The notes: a model not told the origin generated them from the sequence alone. Positions 8,109 to 17,223 are shown, numbered from the stretch's first letter. The stretch: 41,312 bases of DNA from Salinicoccus halitifaciens (GCF_021026095.1 NZ_JAJNCU010000006.1:1-41312), one strand, 5' to 3'. Numbers and translations are program-made.

Positions 8109-9302
8109 CTATTTGGCCAATACAGCTTTAACTTTTTCAATCGCTGTATCCAGGTCTTTCTGCTCGATGATGAGCGGCGGTGCAAAGCGTATGACAGTCT
8201 CATGCGTCTCTTTGCACAGGATGCCCTCTTCCTTCAGTGCTTCACAGTACGGGCGTGCCGATTCAGTCAGCTCGAGCCCGATGAACAGACCGCGGCCGCG
8301 GACGTCCTTGATCCTGTCATCATCGATTTTCAGCAGTTCAGCCTTGAAATATTCACCGAGTTCATGTGATTTTTCAACCAGTTTCTCGTCGATCAGCACA
8401 TCGAGCGCCGCTTCCGACACTGCACATGCAAGCGGGTTCCCGCCGAACGTGGAACCGTGCGAGCCCGCATTGAACACACTCAGCACCTCACTGTCCGCAA
8501 GTACGCAGGAAATCGGGAACACCCCGCCGCCGAGCGCCTTGCCGAGGATGTACATATCAGGGACGACCTCATCCCAGTCACATGCAAAGAGCTTGCCCGA
8601 ACGGCCGAGACCGGACTGGATTTCATCGGCGATGAACAATACATTATGCTCATCACACACTTCCCTGACCTGCTTTAAGAAACCTTCAGGCGGTATATTG
8701 ATGCCCGCTTCACCCTGAATCGGCTCGAGGAGGATGGCTGCCGTATTTTCATTGATCGCTTCTTTGATCTGGTCGATGTCGCCGAAATCAACAAGCTTGA
8801 ATCCTTCAACGAGTGGACCGTAACCGCGTTTGTACTCCGCTTCCGAAGACAGGGATACCGGTACGAGTGTACGTCCGTGGAAGTTCTGGTTCATCGCTAT
8901 GATCTCTGCCTTGTTGTCTTCCACGCCCTTGACTTCATATGCCCAGCGGCGGGCAGCCTTGACTGCAGTTTCCACAGCTTCGGCACCCGTGTTCATCGGC
9001 AGTGCCATCTCCTTGCCTGCAAGCTTGCAGACTTTTTCATACCATGGACCGAGTTTATCCGAGTGGAATGCCCTCGATGTCAGGGTGACCCTGTCCGCCT
9101 GATCTTTGAGCGCCTGGATGATCTTCGGATGTCTGTGCCCCTGGTTGACCGCAGAATATGCACTGAGCATATCCATATATTCATTGCCCTCAGGGTCCCT
9201 CACCCATATGCCTTCAGCTTCCGATACGACGATCGGCAGCGGATTGTAGTTCGGTGCACCGTACTTGTTTGTAATTTCAATGATTTCACTTGATTTTGTC
9301 AA
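8109..9302 (-). CDS. rocD: Ornithine aminotransferase
   Basis: PLP aminotransferase class III that moves the delta-amino group of ornithine to 2-oxoglutarate, giving glutamate semialdehyde and glutamate. The PLP lysine is K255 in ILGKALGGG and the cofactor-binding DEIQ motif lies at 226-229. I choose the TTG at 9302: the ATG at 9311 directly touches GAAGGG, which is too close, while AAGGGATGAGG is well placed for the TTG. The resulting N-terminus ([16 protein letters not shown]) resembles the staphylococcal protein, and 397 aa matches family length. It is followed by a glutamate dehydrogenase, as expected for ornithine and arginine catabolism. Confidence 0.93.
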   Translation of the reverse strand: MTKSSEIIEITNKYGAPNYNPLPIVVSEAEGIWVRDPEGNEYMDMLSAYSAVNQGHRHPKIIQALKDQADRVTLTSRAFHSDKLGPWYEKVCKLAGKEMALPMNTGAEAVETAVKAARRWAYEVKGVEDNKAEIIAMNQNFHGRTLVPVSLSSEAEYKRGYGPLVEGFKLVDFGDIDQIKEAINENTAAILLEPIQGEAGINIPPEGFLKQVREVCDEHNVLFIADEIQSGLGRSGKLFACDWDEVVPDMYILGKALGGGVFPISCVLADSEVLSVFNAGSHGSTFGGNPLACAVSEAALDVLIDEKLVEKSHELGEYFKAELLKIDDDRIKDVRGRGLFIGLELTESARPYCEALKEEGILCKETHETVIRFAPPLIIEQKDLDTAIEKVKAVLAK

Positions 9303-9442
9303 TTGCCTCATCCCTTCATATTCACTTTATGTAATACTGTACCTGGTAAATGCTTCAGACCGCCATGGACGGCCCCGTCAAAACCTGTTGTGCGCAAAAC
9401 TCTGTTGATATATTTCCAACCGGCGATAAACTCCCATCCTCT

Positions 9443-9471
9443 ATAATGACAATTCCAGAAGGTTTTTTCAA
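9443..9471 (-). promoter_or_regulatory. Candidate rocD promoter
   Basis: On the minus strand TTGAAA (9471-9466), a 17-nt spacer and CATTAT (9448-9443). This would leave an untranslated leader of about 135 nt before rocD. The -10 is not ideal, so the site is tentative. Confidence 0.4.
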
Positions 9472-9515
9472 GTTTTAATATTCAGTCAAGTGCGCGGGAC
9501 TTTTTTTGGCAAAAT

Positions 9516-9545
9516 AAAAAATCTACAGAATGAACTGTAGATTTT
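9516..9545 (-). terminator. Terminator of the S1-domain gene
   Basis: An 11-bp stem (AAAATCTACAG with CTGTAGATTTT) followed by a long U-rich stretch on the minus strand, about 17 nt beyond the stop codon. Confidence 0.85.
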
Positions 9546-9561
9546 GCCTTTAAGATAATTT

Positions 9562-9948
9562 TCACTTATCCTGCATCCGCATTTTAGCTTCCTGTATCCA
9601 CTGCGGCATCTTTTGTCGAAGGGACTCGAACCCGTATTCCTCTGAGTCTTTGATCTGTTCTATTATCGAACGTTTGTCTTTCTTCTTTTCTTCGTTCTTG
9701 AAATATTCGTTCTCCTTCAATGTCAGATTCAATTTTCCGTCCGGACCGACGCTGAGCACTTTGGCTTTGACGATCTGCCCTTTTGATAAATATTGGCTGA
9801 CATTGTGAACGTAATCATTCATCACTTCGGAGATGTGAATGAGTCCTTCTTGATTATCAGGGGTTCTGACAAAAGCACCGTAGGGCTGGATACCAGTAAC
9901 TTTAACTTTTACAAACTGGTTTTTGCGGTATTTTTTTGTCACATTCAT
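9562..9948 (-). CDS. S1 RNA-binding domain protein, general stress protein 13 (YugI/CvfD) family
   Basis: A small cytoplasmic RNA-binding protein. The S1 domain spans roughly residues 9-78 and shows the family core VKVTGIQPYGAFV and EGLIHISE, followed by a charged, lysine/glutamate-rich C-terminal tail. Relatives in Bacillus and Listeria bind RNA or ribosomes and affect stress and virulence; that role here is only inferred. The ATG at 9948 (128 aa, GCGGGGT upstream) is preferred over an in-frame TTG at 9975 that has no clear ribosome binding site. It has its own terminator. Confidence 0.85.
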   Translation of the reverse strand: MNVTKKYRKNQFVKVKVTGIQPYGAFVRTPDNQEGLIHISEVMNDYVHNVSQYLSKGQIVKAKVLSVGPDGKLNLTLKENEYFKNEEKKKDKRSIIEQIKDSEEYGFESLRQKMPQWIQEAKMRMQDK

Positions 9949-10059
9949 TACCCCGCTAACATAAGCTCTATCCAATTGTCATTTTACCATATCATGGATA
10001 TATAATCTAATGGAAAGAAAATTTGTCTCTCGGGGGACGCCTGAAGCCGCCGTGAATAT

Positions 10060-10094
10060 GGAAGAGGCACCCCGCCTTGCAGGATGCCTCTTCC
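10060..10094 (+). terminator. Strong hairpin in a 224-bp noncoding stretch, terminator-like on the plus strand
   Basis: A perfect 10-bp stem (GGAAGAGGCA at 10060-10069 with TGCCTCTTCC at 10085-10094) is followed on the plus strand by a U-rich tract. No plus-strand gene precedes it. On the minus strand, the direction of the flanking genes, there is no U-run. It may belong to a small RNA or be a relic. I see no other feature between 9976 and 10199 apart from a loose GGTGAG/CTCACC inverted repeat near 10120-10155. Confidence 0.35.
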
Positions 10095-10199
10095 ACTTTT
10101 CTTATATTTTTATAATATGGTGAGCTATTTCAATCAGCAGTCCATATCCTCACCCTCTTTTAAAGGGTCCGGCGCTGAACCGGCGTGTATACTCCGATG

Positions 10200-10403
10200 T
10201 CACCTTCCGGATTCATCGGCTTCCTTCTGCTCGAGCTTCCTCATCACTTCTTCTTCGAAGTTCTTCATCTTCTCTTCCTGATTTTTAGAGTAGGATTTGA
10301 TGATCCGGTATGCGGCATACGCAACCAGAAAACATATCAGCATAGCAAATGCTGCAGGGATATATTCCATCGGATCGTCCGGGAAATATAGGAAATCCAT
10401 CAT
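10200..10403 (-). CDS. Small single-pass membrane protein, function unknown
   Basis: A 67-aa protein with an N-terminal segment rich in acidic and aromatic residues, one hydrophobic helix at about residues 13-34 (EYIPAAFAMLICFLVAYAAY) and a strongly charged, probably helical or coiled-coil tail (NQEEKMKNFEEEVMRKLEQK). The tail is lysine-rich, so it is probably cytoplasmic. Supported as a gene by AAGGTGAG upstream and an extended -10 promoter at 10430-10438. Gene order suggests the counterpart of a small conserved staphylococcal protein between the cyclophilin and S1-domain genes. No function is assigned. Confidence 0.7.
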   Translation of the reverse strand: MMDFLYFPDDPMEYIPAAFAMLICFLVAYAAYRIIKSYSKNQEEKMKNFEEEVMRKLEQKEADESGR

Positions 10404-10429
10404 ATTACATCACTCACCTTTTCCAAGTC

Positions 10430-10438
10430 ATTATAACA
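10430..10438 (-). promoter_or_regulatory. Extended -10 promoter of the small membrane protein gene
   Basis: On the minus strand TGTTATAAT, a TGn extension plus perfect TATAAT (10435-10430); no strong -35 is needed or seen. It lies 27 nt before the ATG. Confidence 0.65.
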
Positions 10439-10544
10439 AATCCCTTTTTATATTAAACACCCGATTAGTGACCAATTTGTGAGAACTTGATTTTGACTTC
10501 CGTCTTCCCGGTCATTTCGGATGGTTTCCGGTCTTTTTTAAAAT

Positions 10545-10571
10545 AAAAAACCGGCTCTGGAATGAGCCGGC
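10545..10571 (-). terminator. Terminator of the cyclophilin gene
   Basis: An 8-bp stem (ACCGGCTC at 10550-10557 with GAGCCGGC at 10564-10571, one G-U pair) followed by six U on the minus strand, 16 nt after the stop codon. Confidence 0.85.
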
Positions 10572-10587
10572 TCCGGATGATCGTATA

Positions 10588-11178
10588 TTATTCTGTGACT
10601 TCGATGGTTTCTATCTTCACTTCATCTACAGGGCGGTCCTGTGCCCCTGTTTTCACTTCGGCTATATTTTCCACAATATCCATTCCCGCGATCACGTGGC
10701 CGAATACCGTATGCCTCTGATCGAGCCATGGCGTGCCGCCCTGTGTCTTATACGCTTCGATGATTTCCTCGGGATAGCCTGCGCCTTCGAGCTGGGAGAG
10801 CATCTGGGAAGGCACTTCCTTCAGCTGGACGATGAAGAACTGGCTGCCGTTCGTGCTCGGTCCCGCATTCGCCATGGACAGTGCACCGTAAAGGTTGAAC
10901 GCCTCCGTTGAAAATTCGTCTTCGAACGTTCCGCCCCATATGCTCTCGCCGCCCATGCCCGTGCCTGTCGGGTCGCCGCCCTGGATCATGAAGTCCTTGA
11001 TCACACGGTGGAATATCTGGCCGTCATAGTAGCCGTTCTTTGCGTGGGTGGTGAAGTTTTCGACTGTTTTTGGAGCGATGTCCTTGAGCAGTTTGACAGT
11101 CACATCACCGTGGTTGGTCTTTATTACTGCCTGTACTTCGTTCTCGCCCAATGAATCCGTTAATTGTGGGTAAGTCAT
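10588..11178 (-). CDS. ppiB: Peptidyl-prolyl cis-trans isomerase, cyclophilin type
   Basis: Catalyses cis-trans isomerisation of prolyl bonds during protein folding; no signal peptide or membrane segment, so cytoplasmic. 196 aa with the cyclophilin core: [20 protein letters not shown] near residue 50, [25 protein letters not shown] and the substrate-pocket motif [12 protein letters not shown]. The ATG at 11178 has TAGGAGGC 7 nt upstream. It is a single-gene unit with its own promoter and terminator, divergent from the mnh1 operon as in staphylococci, where a cyclophilin gene adjoins mnh. Confidence 0.95.
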   Translation of the reverse strand: MTYPQLTDSLGENEVQAVIKTNHGDVTVKLLKDIAPKTVENFTTHAKNGYYDGQIFHRVIKDFMIQGGDPTGTGMGGESIWGGTFEDEFSTEAFNLYGALSMANAGPSTNGSQFFIVQLKEVPSQMLSQLEGAGYPEEIIEAYKTQGGTPWLDQRHTVFGHVIAGMDIVENIAEVKTGAQDRPVDEVKIETIEVTE

Positions 11179-11263
11179 AAATAGCCTCCTAGGATTTCAA
11201 AAATTTCAAATTCACGTTTGGATTTCGTGAATTTTTAAAGATAAAAAGTTAATCTCTCCGTAT

Positions 11264-11293
11264 ATATTACTACAAAAAGTTCATTTTTTTCAA
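11264..11293 (-). promoter_or_regulatory. Promoter of ppiB
   Basis: On the minus strand TTGAAA (11293-11288), an 18-nt spacer and TAATAT (11269-11264). The leader of about 80 nt holds an inverted repeat AAATTCACG/CGTGAATTT (11208-11216 and 11226-11234) just upstream of the ribosome binding site. Confidence 0.6.
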
Positions 11294-11326
11294 ACTGTAT
11301 ACATTTATTTAGATGTATCATTAATG

Positions 11327-11332
11327 TATAAT
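11327..11332 (+). promoter_or_regulatory. -10 element of the mnh1 operon
   Basis: A perfect TATAAT 37 nt before the GTG start of mnhA1. The -35 at the right distance (TTTATT, 11304-11309) is poor, so an activator or alternative start is possible. Confidence 0.45.
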
Positions 11333-11369
11333 AATTTTATATTGCAAAAAACGCTAAGGAGGAGAACAA

Positions 11370-13772
11370 GTGACGCTGATACACTTTGCTATTTTACTGC
11401 CCGTCATTGCTGCTGTGGGCATCGGCATATTATACAGGTTCTACAAAAAAATCCATCTTGGCTGGTTTGTCCTGCCCATTCCCGCCGTCATCACCGTCTA
11501 CCTGGCCACATTGATACCGGCCGTCAGCAACAATCAGGTGATTTATGAAACGATGCAGTTCATGCCGAGGGTGGGCATGAATTTCGATGTTTATATAGAT
11601 GGCCTGAGCCTGCTTTTCGCCATACTCATTGCCGGCATCGGGACACTTGTGGTCCTTTACTCCATCGGTTACCTCTCACAGCAGGAAAAGCTCGGCAACT
11701 TCTATGTATACCTGCTGATATTCATGACCGCGATGCTCGGTGTGGTCCTGAATGACAATGTACTCATGCTTTATTTATTCTGGGAACTGACTTCAATATC
11801 CAGTTTCCTCCTCATCGCCTACTGGTTCACAAGGGAGCGCTCCATCTACGGTGCGCAGAAGTCGATGCTCATCACAATGTTCGGAGGATTCCTTATGCTC
11901 GGGGGGTTCATCATCCTCAGCCTGATCACGGATACATACAGTATCAGGGGGATGATCGAACAGGTGCCGGCCATCCAGGAAGACCCGATGACGATGCTTG
12001 CGATCGTCCTGATCCTTTTCGGGGCTTTCACGAAGTCTGCGCAGTTCCCGTTCTACATCTGGCTGCCGGACGCGATGGAGGCACCGACCCCGGTCAGCGC
12101 CTACCTTCACTCGGCGACGATGGTCAAAGCGGGACTGTACCTGGTTGCAAGGTTCACTCCGCTGTTCGCATTTTCCGAACTGTGGGTATGGAGTATCCTC
12201 GGAGTCGGACTCATCACACTCGTATGGGCTGCATTCAATGCAATCAAGCAGGATGACCTGAAAGCCGTACTCGCTTTCTCCACCGTCTCCCAGCTTGGAC
12301 TCATCATGTCGCTCCTCGGGGCCGGCGCGCTCGCCGTTCAGACCGGTGCGGCCGAAGGGCTGTTCACTGTTGCCGTCGTCGCAGCCGTGTTCCATCTGAT
12401 CAACCATGCGACGTTCAAAGGTGCCCTGTTCATGATCATCGGCATCGTCGACCACGAAACTGGCACAAGAAGCCTGAAGAAGCTCGGCGGCCTTATGACG
12501 ATCATGCCGATCTCATTCACCATGACCCTCATCACATCACTGTCCATGGCAGGAATACCCCCATTCAACGGCTTCCTGTCCAAAGAATTGTTTCTGGAGG
12601 CGATGTTTGCACTCCGGGAAGCGGACTTCAGCGTGCTTGCCGATGTGAGCGTGCTGTTCCCGCTGCTTGCGATCGTCGGCAGCATCTTCACATTCGTCTA
12701 CTCGATCATTTTGATCAGGGGCATTTTCATGGGCAAACAGATGCCCGCCACACCCAAGAAGCCTCAGGAAGCCCCTGCACTCATGCTGATTTCACCTATG
12801 ATACTGACGATTCTCGTCGTAGTCTTCGGGCTGTTCCCGAACATCCTGTCCGGCTCGATCATCGATCCGGCGGCGATGAGCATCCTGAACACTTCGGAAC
12901 CGCTGAACACCGAGATTTACCACTGGCACGGCTGGGACAGCCCGGCGCTGTGGTCGACGATTGCCATCATAGCCGCCGGTACACTGATGTATCTCTTCAG
13001 GGATGTCTGGAAGCCGGTCTACAGGCTTGGCACCGATGCCTTCACACTCAACTATCTATATGACCAGGGCCTGATTTACAGCCGCCTTGGTGCAGAAAGG
13101 ATCACCGACGGATATATGACGGGTTATATACGGTCTTATCTGATTTATATATTCGGTGCATTCGTCATATTTTCACTCATCACCCTGATCAATACGGATA
13201 TTTCATTCGATTGGGGGGTCACCGCACCCATCGCCCTGCCTGAGATGCTGATCATACTCATCATCCTTGCAGCGGTGGCCGCGATGCTGATCACGCGTTC
13301 GAGGATGGTCTCCATCATCATGTTCAGTACGATCGGGTTTTCACTTTCCCTCCTGTTCGTGTTTTTCAGGGCAGTGGATCTCGCGCTGACGCAGCTTGCG
13401 GTGGAAGCCATCACTACAGCACTTTTCCTGCTGGCATTCTTCCATCTGCCGAAACGCAGCCGGCATGAAGAGCACAGGAGATTCAAGCTGAATAACCTGA
13501 TGATCTCTGCAGCGGTGGGCATCGTCGCGACGGTGATCGGACTTGCGGCATATTCCAACCGCCTGTTCGATTCGATCAGCCAGTTCTATATCGACAACGT
13601 CTACGACCTTGCGGCCGGCGGCAACATGGTCAACGTCATCCTCGTTGACTTCCGCGGCCTCGATACTTTATTCGAAACGCTCGTATTCGGCATTGCAGGC
13701 CTCGGCGTTTTTGTACTATTGAAACTCAGAGTCAATAAGGAAGGAGAGAATAAATATGAAGAGCACCCTTAA
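11370..13772 (+). CDS. mnhA1: Mrp/Mnh cation-proton antiporter subunit A, copy 1
   Basis: Largest subunit of the multi-subunit Mrp antiporter, which expels Na+ (or K+) in exchange for H+ across the cell membrane. 800 aa, the expected length, with a Complex I NuoL-like part followed by a C-terminal MbhD/MbhE-like part. Key residues of the antiporter half are visible: the membrane glutamate in LFWELTSISSF, and HSATMVKAG with the conserved H and K. The start is GTG at 11370 with AAGGAGGAG upstream. It is the first of seven overlapping genes; its end overlaps mnhB1 by 17 nt. Labels 1 and 2 are positional; which copy equals S. aureus mnh1 needs a tree. Confidence 0.96.
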   Translation: MTLIHFAILLPVIAAVGIGILYRFYKKIHLGWFVLPIPAVITVYLATLIPAVSNNQVIYETMQFMPRVGMNFDVYIDGLSLLFAILIAGIGTLVVLYSIGYLSQQEKLGNFYVYLLIFMTAMLGVVLNDNVLMLYLFWELTSISSFLLIAYWFTRERSIYGAQKSMLITMFGGFLMLGGFIILSLITDTYSIRGMIEQVPAIQEDPMTMLAIVLILFGAFTKSAQFPFYIWLPDAMEAPTPVSAYLHSATMVKAGLYLVARFTPLFAFSELWVWSILGVGLITLVWAAFNAIKQDDLKAVLAFSTVSQLGLIMSLLGAGALAVQTGAAEGLFTVAVVAAVFHLINHATFKGALFMIIGIVDHETGTRSLKKLGGLMTIMPISFTMTLITSLSMAGIPPFNGFLSKELFLEAMFALREADFSVLADVSVLFPLLAIVGSIFTFVYSIILIRGIFMGKQMPATPKKPQEAPALMLISPMILTILVVVFGLFPNILSGSIIDPAAMSILNTSEPLNTEIYHWHGWDSPALWSTIAIIAAGTLMYLFRDVWKPVYRLGTDAFTLNYLYDQGLIYSRLGAERITDGYMTGYIRSYLIYIFGAFVIFSLITLINTDISFDWGVTAPIALPEMLIILIILAAVAAMLITRSRMVSIIMFSTIGFSLSLLFVFFRAVDLALTQLAVEAITTALFLLAFFHLPKRSRHEEHRRFKLNNLMISAAVGIVATVIGLAAYSNRLFDSISQFYIDNVYDLAAGGNMVNVILVDFRGLDTLFETLVFGIAGLGVFVLLKLRVNKEGENKYEEHP

Positions 13773-14253
13773 AAAACTGGGTTACAACAGAGTTCATAAA
13801 CAGATGAATGACGTGTTCCTGAAATATACCGCGAAAGTGGTATTCCTTGTCATCATCACCTTCTCGATCAATTTATTCTTCTCAGGACATTATACACCCG
13901 GCGGCGGCTTCGTCGGCGGGCTGCTGGCGGCGGGGGCGATCATACTCCTCCTGCTGGCATATGATCTGAAGACATTGCGTAAAATGCTTCCGATCGATGA
14001 TAAAAGGACGATTACACTCGGACTTGCGATATCCTTCATCATCCCGGTGCTCCTGATGTTTTTCGGCACCCCGCTCTTCACACATCAGTATACGTATCTG
14101 CAGCTCCCTGTGTTCGGTGAAGTGCCGCTCCATACAGCTGTGATATTCGATGTCGGTGTATACATCACCGTAGCCGGCACGACGTTGCTGATCATCACCC
14201 TGCTCGCTTCCGAGCAGTTCATGTCGGATGCTGAAGGGGCGGATAAGGAATAA
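13756..14253 (+). CDS. mnhB1: Mrp/Mnh antiporter subunit B, copy 1
   Basis: Membrane subunit of the Mrp complex (MnhB/MbhF type), 165 aa with about four hydrophobic helices. The family motif GHYTPGGGFVGGLLAAGAI begins near residue 48. It carries about 20 more N-terminal residues than the copy-2 subunit. The ATG lies inside the end of mnhA1 with AAGGAGAG at correct spacing, and the stop overlaps the next ATG by one base (TAATG). Confidence 0.94.
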   Translation: MKSTLKKLGYNRVHKQMNDVFLKYTAKVVFLVIITFSINLFFSGHYTPGGGFVGGLLAAGAIILLLLAYDLKTLRKMLPIDDKRTITLGLAISFIIPVLLMFFGTPLFTHQYTYLQLPVFGEVPLHTAVIFDVGVYITVAGTTLLIITLLASEQFMSDAEGADKE

Positions 14254-14597
14254 TGGAGATTTTAATCATTGTACTCGCCGGCCTGCTGATCGGTGCATCA
14301 GTGTACCTCATGCTCTCGAAGAGTCTGCTCCGCATCATCCTCGGCACCGGCATCTTAAGCCACGGCATACTGCTCATGCTTCTGACGATGGGCGGGCTCA
14401 AACGGGGCGGCATCCCGGTGCTGGACGATTCCGTCCAGCAGTATACGGACCCGCTGCCGCAGGCAATGCTGCTCACCGTCATCGTCATCACTTTCGCGCT
14501 GACGGCCTATATGCTCGTCGTTGCGATACGTGTCTACAGGGAGCTTGGTACCGACGATGTCGAACAACTAAAAGGAGTGCCTAGAGAAGATGACTGA
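14253..14597 (+). CDS. mnhC1: Mrp/Mnh antiporter subunit C, copy 1
   Basis: NuoK-like membrane subunit of the Mrp complex, 114 aa with three helices, which is the family size. The conserved stretch DPLPQAMLLTVIVI lies near residue 67. Its start shares one base with the mnhB1 stop and it overlaps mnhD1 by 8 nt; both junctions are the same in the copy-2 operon. Confidence 0.95.
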   Translation: MEILIIVLAGLLIGASVYLMLSKSLLRIILGTGILSHGILLMLLTMGGLKRGGIPVLDDSVQQYTDPLPQAMLLTVIVITFALTAYMLVVAIRVYRELGTDDVEQLKGVPREDD

Positions 14598-16083
14598 TAT
14601 CATACCCATACTGCCCATAATGATCCCTGTCCTGGCCGGCATCATCCTGCTCGCCATCGGCAGGACCAACATTTATCTGCACAGGGTCATCGCATCGCTG
14701 ACGGCCCTCCTCATGGTCATCGTGTCGATCGTCATAGTATACTATGTCGCACAATACGGCATCATCGTCACCCACGTCGGCAACTGGGAAGCACCCTTCG
14801 GCGTCAGCCTTGTTGTGGATATGCTTGCGGCGCTGCTCGTCCTTGCGACGTCGATCGTCACTTTTGCCGTCGTCGTATATTCCTTCCAGTCGATTGACGC
14901 GGCGAGGGAGCGTTTCTTTTATTACCCTATGATCATGTTCATGATCTCCGGCATCAACGGTGCCTTTACGACAGGCGATATATTCAACATGTTCGTATTC
15001 TTCGAAGTGTTTCTGCTCGCCTCATATGTGCTGATCACGACCGGCGGCACGAAAATCCAGCTTCAGGAAGGATTCAAGTATCTGCTTGTCAATATCCTCT
15101 CCTCGAACTTCTTCGTGCTTGCCGTCGCCTACCTGTATTCGGCAGTCGGCTCATTGAACATGGCGGATATCCATAATAAACTGTCCGCATTTGACGGCGA
15201 TGCGTCCATCATGTCACTCATCGCCGTCGTCATGCTGTTCGTGTTCGCGACCAAAGCCGGGCTGTTCCCGTTCTACTTCTGGCTGCCCGGCTCGTATTTT
15301 GCACCGCCCATGCCCATCATGGCACTGTTCGGTGCACTGCTGACGAAAGTCGGTGTTTATGCCATAGCCCGGGTCTATTCATTATTCTTCATCGATAATG
15401 TCGAGTTCACGCATCAGATGCTGATGCTGCTCGCGGTGCTTACGATTGTGATGGGGTCGATCGGGGCAATCGCCTATTCCGACATGAAGAAGATCGTCAT
15501 CTACAACATACTGATCGCCATAGGAATCATCGTCGCCGGCATTTCAATGATGGATGAGGCAGGCACTGTCGGTGCCACATACTATCTGATCAATGACATC
15601 ATCATAAAAGCGGGCCTCTTCCTCCTTGTCGGTTTCATCATCTACAGGACCGGGGAGAGTGACATCACCAAGCTCGGCGGACTGATGAAGATCCATCCGG
15701 TGACCGGGTGGATGCTCCTGATTTCGGCTTTCGGCCTCGCAGGGGTTCCGCCCCTGCCGGGTTTCTACGGCAAGCTGTTCATCGTGACGTCGCTGTTCGA
15801 TAACGGCCATGCCGTCTCAGGCATCATCGTACTCCTTTCCAGCCTGGTGGTGCTGTATTCGATCCTCAGGATATTCATCTCGGTCTTCTGGGGTGAGAGC
15901 ATGGACTTCACCAAATTGAAGCCGATCAGTTATGACAAGCTTTTATTCTCGTCATTCCTGATGGTGATCATCATGGTCGCCTTCGGTTTCGGGGCGGATG
16001 CCCTTTACCCGCTCTTCGACAGCGCAGCACAGTCATTATATGAACCTTCATCCTATTCCGGTTATTTGTTGGGGGTGGATTAA
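14590..16083 (+). CDS. mnhD1: Mrp/Mnh antiporter subunit D, copy 1
   Basis: NuoM/NuoN-like proton-translocating membrane subunit, 497 aa with about 14 helices. The functionally important glutamate sits in MFVFFEVFLLASYVLI, with the lysines of FATKAGLFPFYFWLPG and LLTKVGVYA. It is the second antiporter-type module beside MnhA. AAGGAGTG lies at the end of mnhC1. The stop TAA abuts the TTG start of mnhE1. Confidence 0.96.
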   Translation: MTDIIPILPIMIPVLAGIILLAIGRTNIYLHRVIASLTALLMVIVSIVIVYYVAQYGIIVTHVGNWEAPFGVSLVVDMLAALLVLATSIVTFAVVVYSFQSIDAARERFFYYPMIMFMISGINGAFTTGDIFNMFVFFEVFLLASYVLITTGGTKIQLQEGFKYLLVNILSSNFFVLAVAYLYSAVGSLNMADIHNKLSAFDGDASIMSLIAVVMLFVFATKAGLFPFYFWLPGSYFAPPMPIMALFGALLTKVGVYAIARVYSLFFIDNVEFTHQMLMLLAVLTIVMGSIGAIAYSDMKKIVIYNILIAIGIIVAGISMMDEAGTVGATYYLINDIIIKAGLFLLVGFIIYRTGESDITKLGGLMKIHPVTGWMLLISAFGLAGVPPLPGFYGKLFIVTSLFDNGHAVSGIIVLLSSLVVLYSILRIFISVFWGESMDFTKLKPISYDKLLFSSFLMVIIMVAFGFGADALYPLFDSAAQSLYEPSSYSGYLLGVD

Positions 16084-16563
16084 TTGGCATTACAAATTTT
16101 AATCAATATCACGCTCGCATTCCTTTGGGTGCTGATCGTTTCAGATCTCTCGCTCGGGTCGCTTGCCCTCGGTTATCTGATCGGAATTTTCCCGGTCTAT
16201 ATCATCAGGGATTTTTTGCCCGGCAGATTCTACCTGATCAGGGTCTATTATTCCCTGAAGCTGATTTTCGTGTTCGCCATTGAACTCATCAAAGCCAACT
16301 ATGACTTGACGAAAATCATCGTCAGCCCGAAAATCGACATCCATCCCGGCTTCTTCGCCTACCCTTGCGACCTTGAGGAGGAGTGGGAGATCGCCCTGCT
16401 TTCGGCGTTGATTTCTTTAACGCCGGGCACTGTGATCGTTGCCATCTCGGATGACTATTCCACAATCTACATCCACGGAATCAATGCCCTGGATGTGGAT
16501 GCGGAGATTTCACTGATCAAAAACCGTTTTGAGAAATTGATTGAAGAGGTGAGCAAACCATGA
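16084..16563 (+). CDS. mnhE1: Mrp/Mnh antiporter subunit E, copy 1
   Basis: Small membrane subunit required for assembly and activity of Mrp complexes, 159 aa, with two or three N-terminal helices and a soluble C-terminal part containing the conserved SLTPGTVIVAIS stretch near residue 115. The start is TTG directly after the mnhD1 stop, preceded by TTGGGGGTGG as ribosome binding site. It overlaps mnhF1 by 4 nt (ATGA). Confidence 0.93.
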   Translation: MALQILINITLAFLWVLIVSDLSLGSLALGYLIGIFPVYIIRDFLPGRFYLIRVYYSLKLIFVFAIELIKANYDLTKIIVSPKIDIHPGFFAYPCDLEEEWEIALLSALISLTPGTVIVAISDDYSTIYIHGINALDVDAEISLIKNRFEKLIEEVSKP

Positions 16564-16859
16564 CGACCTTCCTGGAGATTGTAATACTGACAAGCGGAAT
16601 CATATTCGCACTGTCCCTCGTCGGCCTGTCGTACAGGATCATCGTCGGGCCGACGCTGCATGACAAGATCGTCGCACTGGATGCATTCGGGGTGATGCTC
16701 ATGGGGATGATCGCCATCACCGCGATCACCCTCGGCTCGGTATATTTCATCCCGATCATACTGCTCATCGGTACACTGGCATTCCTGTCCACCATAACAT
16801 TTGCCAAATACCTGGAAAGGAATGTGATTATAGATGATGATAGAGATTCTGATGAATAG
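16560..16859 (+). CDS. mnhF1: Mrp/Mnh antiporter subunit F, copy 1
   Basis: Membrane subunit of 99 aa with three helices; family motifs YRIIVGPTLHDKIVALDAFG (about 21-40) and a charged C-terminus. The ATG overlaps the mnhE1 stop. Its last codons contain the start of mnhG1 (26-nt overlap), a long overlap that implies coupled translation. Confidence 0.93.
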   Translation: MTTFLEIVILTSGIIFALSLVGLSYRIIVGPTLHDKIVALDAFGVMLMGMIAITAITLGSVYFIPIILLIGTLAFLSTITFAKYLERNVIIDDDRDSDE

Positions 16860-17223
16860 TCTGATCGCGTTCTTCCTGATCGGCGGCACGCTGATGACTG
16901 CGCTTGCTGTGGTCGGCATGATCCGGCTGCCGGATATGTATTCAAGGCTGCATGCCACGACGAAGAGCACGACGCTCGGAGTCATCATGATCATGACGGG
17001 CGCTTTCCTGTATTTCTGGTATATCGACGGATTGATCGAGACCAACCTGCTCCTCGGCGCACTGTTCATCCTACTGACGGCACCGGTGTCGAGCCACCTT
17101 CTGTCCCGCAGCGCCTTCCACGCCGACGTGAAGCCTTACAAGCTGACCGTTCTGAATGATCTGAAGCGGGATGAATCGGATCCGGATGCTGAAAATGATC
17201 CGGACAGGGATATCGTGAAATAA
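16834..17223 (+). CDS. mnhG1: Mrp/Mnh antiporter subunit G, copy 1
   Basis: Last subunit of the complex, 129 aa, three helices and an acidic hydrophilic tail. The family signature GMIRLPDMYSRLHATTKSTT spans roughly residues 28-47. The start at 16834 fits family alignments, but there is no good ribosome binding site; an in-frame ATG at 16852 is the alternative. It ends just before a terminator shared with the convergent second Mrp operon. Confidence 0.92.
   Translation: MMIEILMNSLIAFFLIGGTLMTALAVVGMIRLPDMYSRLHATTKSTTLGVIMIMTGAFLYFWYIDGLIETNLLLGALFILLTAPVSSHLLSRSAFHADVKPYKLTVLNDLKRDESDPDAENDPDRDIVK

Noticed and set aside
7368-8369. 333-codon open frame on the plus strand across the second gdh and the end of rocD
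   Set aside because: It spans two genes and their intergenic promoter on the opposite strand; composition fits a shadow frame.
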